In this document: positions 59,119 through 64,000 of the stretch, one piece after another | Layout of the letters: each line of letters begins with the position of its first letter | Numbering within the stretch: the first letter of the stretch is position 1 | Source: Paracoccaceae bacterium | Lineage (GTDB): Bacteria > Pseudomonadota > Alphaproteobacteria > Rhodobacterales > Rhodobacteraceae | Length of the DNA: 64,000 bases | Direction of reading: 5' to 3' | Assembly (NCBI GenBank): GCA_014654775.1 | Contig: JACVZW010000007.1 | Location: 186,001-250,000 of the forward strand | The notes under the pieces: model-generated | Databases searched by the model: none | Told to the model about the DNA's origin: nothing | Seen by the model: the letters and a program-made list of their open reading frames with translations, nothing else | Position numbers and translations under genes: made by a program

Positions 59119-59146
59119 GTAGGATGGGCAATATTGCCCATCCTAC
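59119..59146. repeat. REP-like palindrome 7
   Basis: GTAGGATGGGCA-ATAT-TGCCCATCCTAC is a perfect palindrome over all 28 bases, 4 bases after the sucB stop. Confidence 0.85.
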
Positions 59147-59194
59147 CGCAGGGCGGGGCGCAGCCCCCGCCTTGCATCGCCCCAACCGAAGCAC

Positions 59195-59593
59195 ATGATG
59201 ACCCCCGAACTCACCGCCCTCACCCTCGCCGGCCTCCTGCAGATGGTGCAGTTCATCCTCTTCGCCGTCCCGGCCAATCTGGAGGTCGGCACACGCTATA
59301 CCTCCGGCCCCCGCGACATGCCGCCCGAACGGCCCTTCTCTACCGTCACGGCCCGCCTGCAGCGGGCGCTCAACAACCATTTCGAAGGGCTGATCCTCTT
59401 CACCCTCGCCGTGGTCGTGGTCACTCTCTCGGACCAGTCCACCGCCTTCACCGCCGCCTGCGCCTTCGCCTATCTCGGTGCGCGGCTTCTCTACATCCCG
59501 GCCTATGCGCTCGGCTGGCGTCTCTGGCGCTCGGTCATCTGGGCGGTGGGCTGGTTCGCCACGCTCGGCCTCATGCTGGCCGCGCTGATCTGA
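59195..59593 (+). CDS. MAPEG-family membrane protein
   Basis: This 132-residue protein has four hydrophobic segments. It matches the MAPEG family (membrane-associated eicosanoid/glutathione metabolism) through RLQRALNNHFEGLILFTLAVVV and YLGARLLYIPAYALGW. Bacterial members are mostly of unknown function. It is inserted between sucB and lpd, 48 bases after REP-like copy 7. GCACA array 2 follows its stop. Confidence 0.82.
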   Translation: MMTPELTALTLAGLLQMVQFILFAVPANLEVGTRYTSGPRDMPPERPFSTVTARLQRALNNHFEGLILFTLAVVVVTLSDQSTAFTAACAFAYLGARLLYIPAYALGWRLWRSVIWAVGWFATLGLMLAALI

Positions 59594-59605
59594 CATGATT
59601 TCTAC

Positions 59606-59646
59606 GCACAGTCGTCTGCACATGGTGCGGCACAGAGTCCGGCACA
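59606..59646. promoter_or_regulatory. GCACA array 2: four repeats at exact 12-bp intervals, upstream of lpd
   Basis: GCACA begins at 59606, 59618, 59630 and 59642, each 12 bases apart, ending 33 bases before the lpd start. Between the repeats the pattern TGCACA-nnn-TGCGGCACA-nnn-TCCGGCACA is identical to that of array 1 (48871-48911). A transcription-factor array near the lpd promoter is the simplest reading. Confidence 0.62.
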
Positions 59647-59679
59647 GCACAGACGACAGGATAAGGAAGGAACCGACCC

Positions 59680-61068
<1,389 letters not shown>

Positions 61069-61088
61069 TGCCCAACAGGGTCAAGCCC

Positions 61089-61190
61089 CTTCATCTTGGC
61101 CCAAATACTCAAAATGCCCCGGCGTCCACCCGCGCTCCGCCGGGGCTTTTCGCGCCAAAGGGGGGTGCGGGGGGACGGCTGTCCCCCCGC
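61089..61190 (+). repeat. Composite intergenic repeat, copy C
   Basis: The 22-mer CTTCATCTTGG...AAATACTC (61089-61110) is identical to copy B over its length. A spacer containing a terminator-like hairpin and then GCGGGGGGAC-GGCT-GTCCCCCCGC (61167-61190) follow. It lies between convergent lpd and the MFS gene. Confidence 0.78.
61116..61150 (+). terminator. Rho-independent terminator of lpd, inside repeat copy C
   Basis: GCCCCGGCG pairs with CGCCGGGGC (9 bp, 13-base loop), followed by TTTT. It is located 48 bases after the lpd stop. Confidence 0.75.
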
Positions 61191-61192
61191 CC

Positions 61193-62317
61193 TTACCGCC
61201 GCAGCGCATGCCCCAGCGCCGGAAAAACCAGCGCCGCCGACAGTACCGCGCAGGCCGCAAAACCCGCCCAAGCCTCTACCCAGCCGAACCCCGCCGTCGC
61301 CAGAAACATCGCCAGATAGGTGACGCCGGAATTCAGCCCCAGTACCGCCCCCCGCCGCGTGGGGTCCAGCGCTGCCAGCCGCCCCACGATCAGGTTCAGC
61401 CCCAGATGGTTGATCATTCCCCAACTCAGGCACAGCACGACAAGCGCCCAAGCGCTTCCCGCCACCGCCGCCAGCGCCAGATATTGCAGCACCAGCAGGC
61501 CAAAGACCCAAGGCGCCACCCGCCGCGCCCCGAACCGGTCGATCCACGGATCGCCCAGCGAGGCCAGCCCGAACCCGATCCCATAAACGAGGGGCACCGC
61601 CCCCGCCATCCAGACGGGCCAACCCAGCCCCGCCTGAAGATGCGGCGCCACGTAGGCGTAAAGCCCGTAGAAGGCCGCCATGTAGCCCCCCACCACCCCC
61701 AGCGCCGCCCCGATCCCCGGCACCCGCAGCGCCGCCCAGGGCGATGCCCCCTGCGCCGCCCGCACCTCGCCCATCCGCGGCGACATCGCCATCGCCCCCA
61801 GCACCAGCAGCCCCAGCGCCGCCAGCACCCCATGCACCGCCCGCCACCCCGCCACCTCCGCGATCAACGCGGCGGCCGAGGCCCCGAAGACCAGCGACAG
61901 CGTCCAACCCATCAGCACCCGGCCCAGAAAGGTGCTCTCTCGCCCCTTCGGCGCGATTTCGGCGGCCAGCCCATAGGTCGCGGGCAAGGCCACGCCTGAC
62001 CCCAGCCCCGCCACCGCCTGCGCCGCCCAGACCACGGGCAGCGTCGGCGCCAGCGCCGTCCCCACCATCCCCGCCACCAGTATGGCAAGCGCCAGAAACA
62101 GCGCCCGCGACAGCCCAATCCGATCGGCGAAAGGCGCGATCCCCACTGCCGCCGCCGCCGTCCCTGCCCCGAACAGCGCAGCCGCCACCAGCACCTCCTG
62201 TGCGCTCGCCCCGCCGAAGCCCCGCCCGATCTCCAGCGCGATGGGCGACAGGGCCAGCGAATTGGACCCAACGATGGTGACCGCTGCCATCAGCAGCATC
62301 AGGGGCGAAATCCGCAT
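61193..62317 (-). CDS. Major facilitator superfamily transporter
   Basis: This 374-residue protein has about 12 hydrophobic segments. The MFS loop motif is FADRIGLSRALFLALA between segments 2 and 3, and GSGVALPATYGLAAEIAPKGRES follows. The substrate is unknown; drug or metabolite export is typical of this size class. ATG 62317 is 7 bases after the GntR stop, with AGAGG immediately upstream; a longer in-frame start lies inside the GntR gene. It is co-transcribed with that regulator. Confidence 0.85.
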   Translation of the reverse strand: MRISPLMLLMAAVTIVGSNSLALSPIALEIGRGFGGASAQEVLVAAALFGAGTAAAAVGIAPFADRIGLSRALFLALAILVAGMVGTALAPTLPVVWAAQAVAGLGSGVALPATYGLAAEIAPKGRESTFLGRVLMGWTLSLVFGASAAALIAEVAGWRAVHGVLAALGLLVLGAMAMSPRMGEVRAAQGASPWAALRVPGIGAALGVVGGYMAAFYGLYAYVAPHLQAGLGWPVWMAGAVPLVYGIGFGLASLGDPWIDRFGARRVAPWVFGLLVLQYLALAAVAGSAWALVVLCLSWGMINHLGLNLIVGRLAALDPTRRGAVLGLNSGVTYLAMFLATAGFGWVEAWAGFAACAVLSAALVFPALGHALRR

Positions 62318-62324
62318 CCTCTGT

Positions 62325-62981
62325 TCATCCCGCCAGATGCCGCAGCCCCTGCGTGACATCCGTCCGCACCGCCAGCCGCAACCCCGGCTCATCCCCCGCC
62401 TTCAGCGCGGCCAAAATCATGCGGTGATGCTGCGGCGGTTCCTTCCGGCGCAGCTTCGAATACAGCGCCCGCATCGTCGGGCCCAACTGCAACCAGACCG
62501 TCTCGCAGATGGCCAGCATCGCGGGGGCCTGCGCGCGCAGATAGAGCGTGCGGTGAAACTCCAGATTGGTGCGCACATAGGCCACCGCATCCTGCTTCAC
62601 CACGGCCTCGGCATTCAGCGCATTGATCGCCGCCAGCCGCTCGATCAGCGCGAAATGCGCCCGCGGCAGTGCCCGCGCCGCCATCTCCGGCTCCAAGAGC
62701 GCCCGGATCGCGGCCAATTCCTCAATCCGCTCGGGCGTCAGTTCCGGGGTCGAGATGCGGCCTGATGACGACAGCGTCAAAGCCCCCTCTGCCACCAGCC
62801 GCCGCACCGCCTCACGGGCGGGCGTCATGCTGACGCCGAACTGCTTGCCCAAGCCCCGCAGCGTCATCGCCTGCCCGGGCGGCAATTCGCCATGCATCAC
62901 CTGCTGGCGCAGGTTCCGGTACAGCCGCTCATGCGCGGCGGCATTGGGGTCGGTCTGGCGCGGGGTTATCGGCATGGGCAC
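62325..62981 (-). CDS. GntR-family regulator (FCD/FadR-type ligand domain)
   Basis: This 218-residue protein has an N-terminal winged helix (MTLRGLGKQFGVSMTPAREAVRRLVAEGALTLSSSG, about residues 39-74) and an all-helical FCD ligand domain with EELAAIRALLEPEMAARAL and NLEFHRTLYLRAQAPAMLA. FCD regulators often sense carboxylates. Being the first gene ahead of the MFS exporter (7-base gap), it likely controls that transport gene. Confidence 0.9.
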   Translation of the reverse strand: MPMPITPRQTDPNAAAHERLYRNLRQQVMHGELPPGQAMTLRGLGKQFGVSMTPAREAVRRLVAEGALTLSSSGRISTPELTPERIEELAAIRALLEPEMAARALPRAHFALIERLAAINALNAEAVVKQDAVAYVRTNLEFHRTLYLRAQAPAMLAICETVWLQLGPTMRALYSKLRRKEPPQHHRMILAALKAGDEPGLRLAVRTDVTQGLRHLAG

Positions 62982-63008
62982 TAGCCAAGCACCGCCATGG
63001 CGCGGAAA

Positions 63009-63695
63009 TCAATCCCCGAAACGAAAGCCATGCAGCGCCTGCCCTTCCGCGTGCAGCCATTTCCGCTGCGCTTGCCAGCCGGGATATAGCCGCTCCACCA
63101 CCGCCCAGAAGCGGGCCGAATGGTTCATCTCCAGCAGATGCGCCACCTCATGTGCAGCCACGTAATCCAGCACCGCAGGCGGTGCCATCACCAGCCGCCA
63201 AGAATACATCAGCGCCCCATCCGCTGCGCAGGACCCCCAGCGCGACCGCGTGTCACGCAATGTGACCCGCGTGACCTGCCGCCCGATCGCCGCCGCATGG
63301 CGGTCCGAAGCCGCCACCAGCCGGTCCCGCGCCATGGCCTTAAGGAAGGCCCCCGCCCGAACGCCCGCCTGCGCCGGATCGCCGGGGATCAGCAGCGCCT
63401 CCCCCTCCACCCGCACCCCACGCCCTGCGCCGGGAACCAGCCGCAAGAGCCGCCCCTCCACCGGGATCACCGACCCGATCCCCACCCCTTCGCGCGTGGG
63501 CATGCCCGCAAGTGTCTCGCGCAGCCATCCCTCCTGCGCCCGCGCAAAGGCCATCGCCTCCGCCTCTCTCGCGCGGGCCGGCAAGGACAACGTCACCCGC
63601 CCGTCCAGCCGCGACACGCGCAGCGAGAATCGCCGCGCTCGGGCCGACCGTTTCAACACGATTTCCACCGGCGGCGATCCGGGAAGGACTGGCAT
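63009..63695 (-). CDS. YgjP-type zinc metallopeptidase (DUF45)
   Basis: This 228-residue protein of the YgjP/DUF45 family has DTRSRWGSCAADGALMYSWRLVMAP followed by the zinc motif YVAAHEVAHLLEMNHSARFWAVVERLYP (HExxH with a downstream His). Its substrate is not known. ATG 63695 was chosen because MPVLPGSPPVEIVLKRSARARRFSLRV is the family N-terminus; the in-frame upstream part is not conserved-looking. It is divergent from the TIGR02300 gene. Confidence 0.85.
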   Translation of the reverse strand: MPVLPGSPPVEIVLKRSARARRFSLRVSRLDGRVTLSLPARAREAEAMAFARAQEGWLRETLAGMPTREGVGIGSVIPVEGRLLRLVPGAGRGVRVEGEALLIPGDPAQAGVRAGAFLKAMARDRLVAASDRHAAAIGRQVTRVTLRDTRSRWGSCAADGALMYSWRLVMAPPAVLDYVAAHEVAHLLEMNHSARFWAVVERLYPGWQAQRKWLHAEGQALHGFRFGD

Positions 63696-63873
63696 CCGCA
63701 ACCTCTTGATTTGCGCGCCAAGGATAGCCACTTCCCGACAGGCTGCAACGGCTGCAAAAGCCTTTGACACCCGCCCTGCGGTGTGGCAAGCGACCACGAC
63801 TCTGGACAACCCAGCCTGACCATCGGCGCGCCTGATTCCGCGAGTTTCAGGGCCGCCACAAAAGGGAACGACC

Positions 63874-64000
63874 ATGCCCAAGGAAGAATGGGGTACCAAG
63901 CGCATCTGCCCGACGACCGGCAAGCGCTTTTATGACCTGAACCGCAATCCGATCGTGTCGCCTTACACGGGCGAAGTGGTGGATATCGAATCCGCCCGCC
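63874..64000 (+). CDS. TIGR02300-family protein, 3' end cut off by window edge
   Basis: Only the first 42 codons are present. The visible start MPKEEWGTKRICPTTGKRFYDLN and then RNPIVSPYTGEVVDIESAR is the strongly conserved N-terminus of the TIGR02300 family, small alphaproteobacterial proteins of unknown function with a zinc-ribbon-like Cys (only one Cys is in view). AAGGGAACG precedes the ATG. Confidence 0.88.
   Translation, partial: MPKEEWGTKRICPTTGKRFYDLNRNPIVSPYTGEVVDIESAR

Noticed and set aside
63696-63873. tRNA gene in the gap before the TIGR02300 gene
   Set aside because: No cloverleaf or CCA-end pattern could be found on either strand; only ordinary GC-rich spacer is seen.

Overview
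The window is about 64 kb of GC-rich DNA, densely packed with genes on both strands. The protein families point to a Rhodobacteraceae-type alphaproteobacterium. Markers are a DUF2793 protein, a GTTC-N7-GTTC LexA box upstream of imuA, mesaconyl-CoA hydratase and (3S)-malyl-CoA thioesterase of the ethylmalonyl-CoA pathway, a TIGR02300 protein, DUF3572 next to PleD, and an sdhCDAB-mdh-sucCD-sucAB-lpd cluster. I see no rRNA, tRNA, insertion sequence, prophage or CRISPR array. No stretch longer than about 300 bases lacks a gene.

Region 1 (1-15991) looks like a catabolic island. It holds a two-component flavin monooxygenase and its reductase, an indolepyruvate:ferredoxin oxidoreductase pair (iorA/iorB), a MarR regulator, two paralogous FAD amine-oxidase/phytoene-desaturase-type enzymes, a cyclase/kynurenine-formamidase-type hydrolase, a complete five-gene Dpp/Opp-type ABC importer and a hotdog thioesterase. 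Two divergent operons face an AT-rich dyad at 8687-8706. The substrate is unknown, but the gene content suits uptake and oxidation of an aromatic or amino-acid-derived compound.

Region 2 (16038-37196) is mixed. It contains divergent oxyR/katG and a signalling block made of an H-NOX-like protein, an HNOBA-GGDEF cyclase and a LapG-type protease. A DUF4153 membrane protein, an MttB-like methyltransferase, a HAD phosphatase and DUF3572/PleD follow. Next come an ECF sigma module with a membrane partner, a CpxP-like protein and an EF-hand protein, then DUF983/Nudix, an SOS-boxed imuA without imuB or dnaE2, an aldo/keto reductase, galE, DUF2793 and ugd.

Region 3 (37220-61068) is the central-carbon core: sdhCDAB with two small lipoprotein genes between sdhA and sdhB, ethylmalonyl-CoA pathway genes, mdh, sucCD, sucAB and lpd. 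Pairs of TGTGATCACA palindromes with identical 21-bp spacing lie upstream of both sdhC and sucC. Two other intergenic regions (before pepT and lpd) carry four GCACA repeats at exact 12-bp intervals. REP-like palindromes are confined to this segment, and a glycosyltransferase gene of atypical composition separates sucD from sucA.

Region 4 (61193-64000) has an MFS exporter with a GntR regulator, a YgjP-type metallopeptidase and the start of a TIGR02300 gene. A composite intergenic repeat (a conserved 22-mer plus a G/C-tract hairpin) occurs three times across the window.
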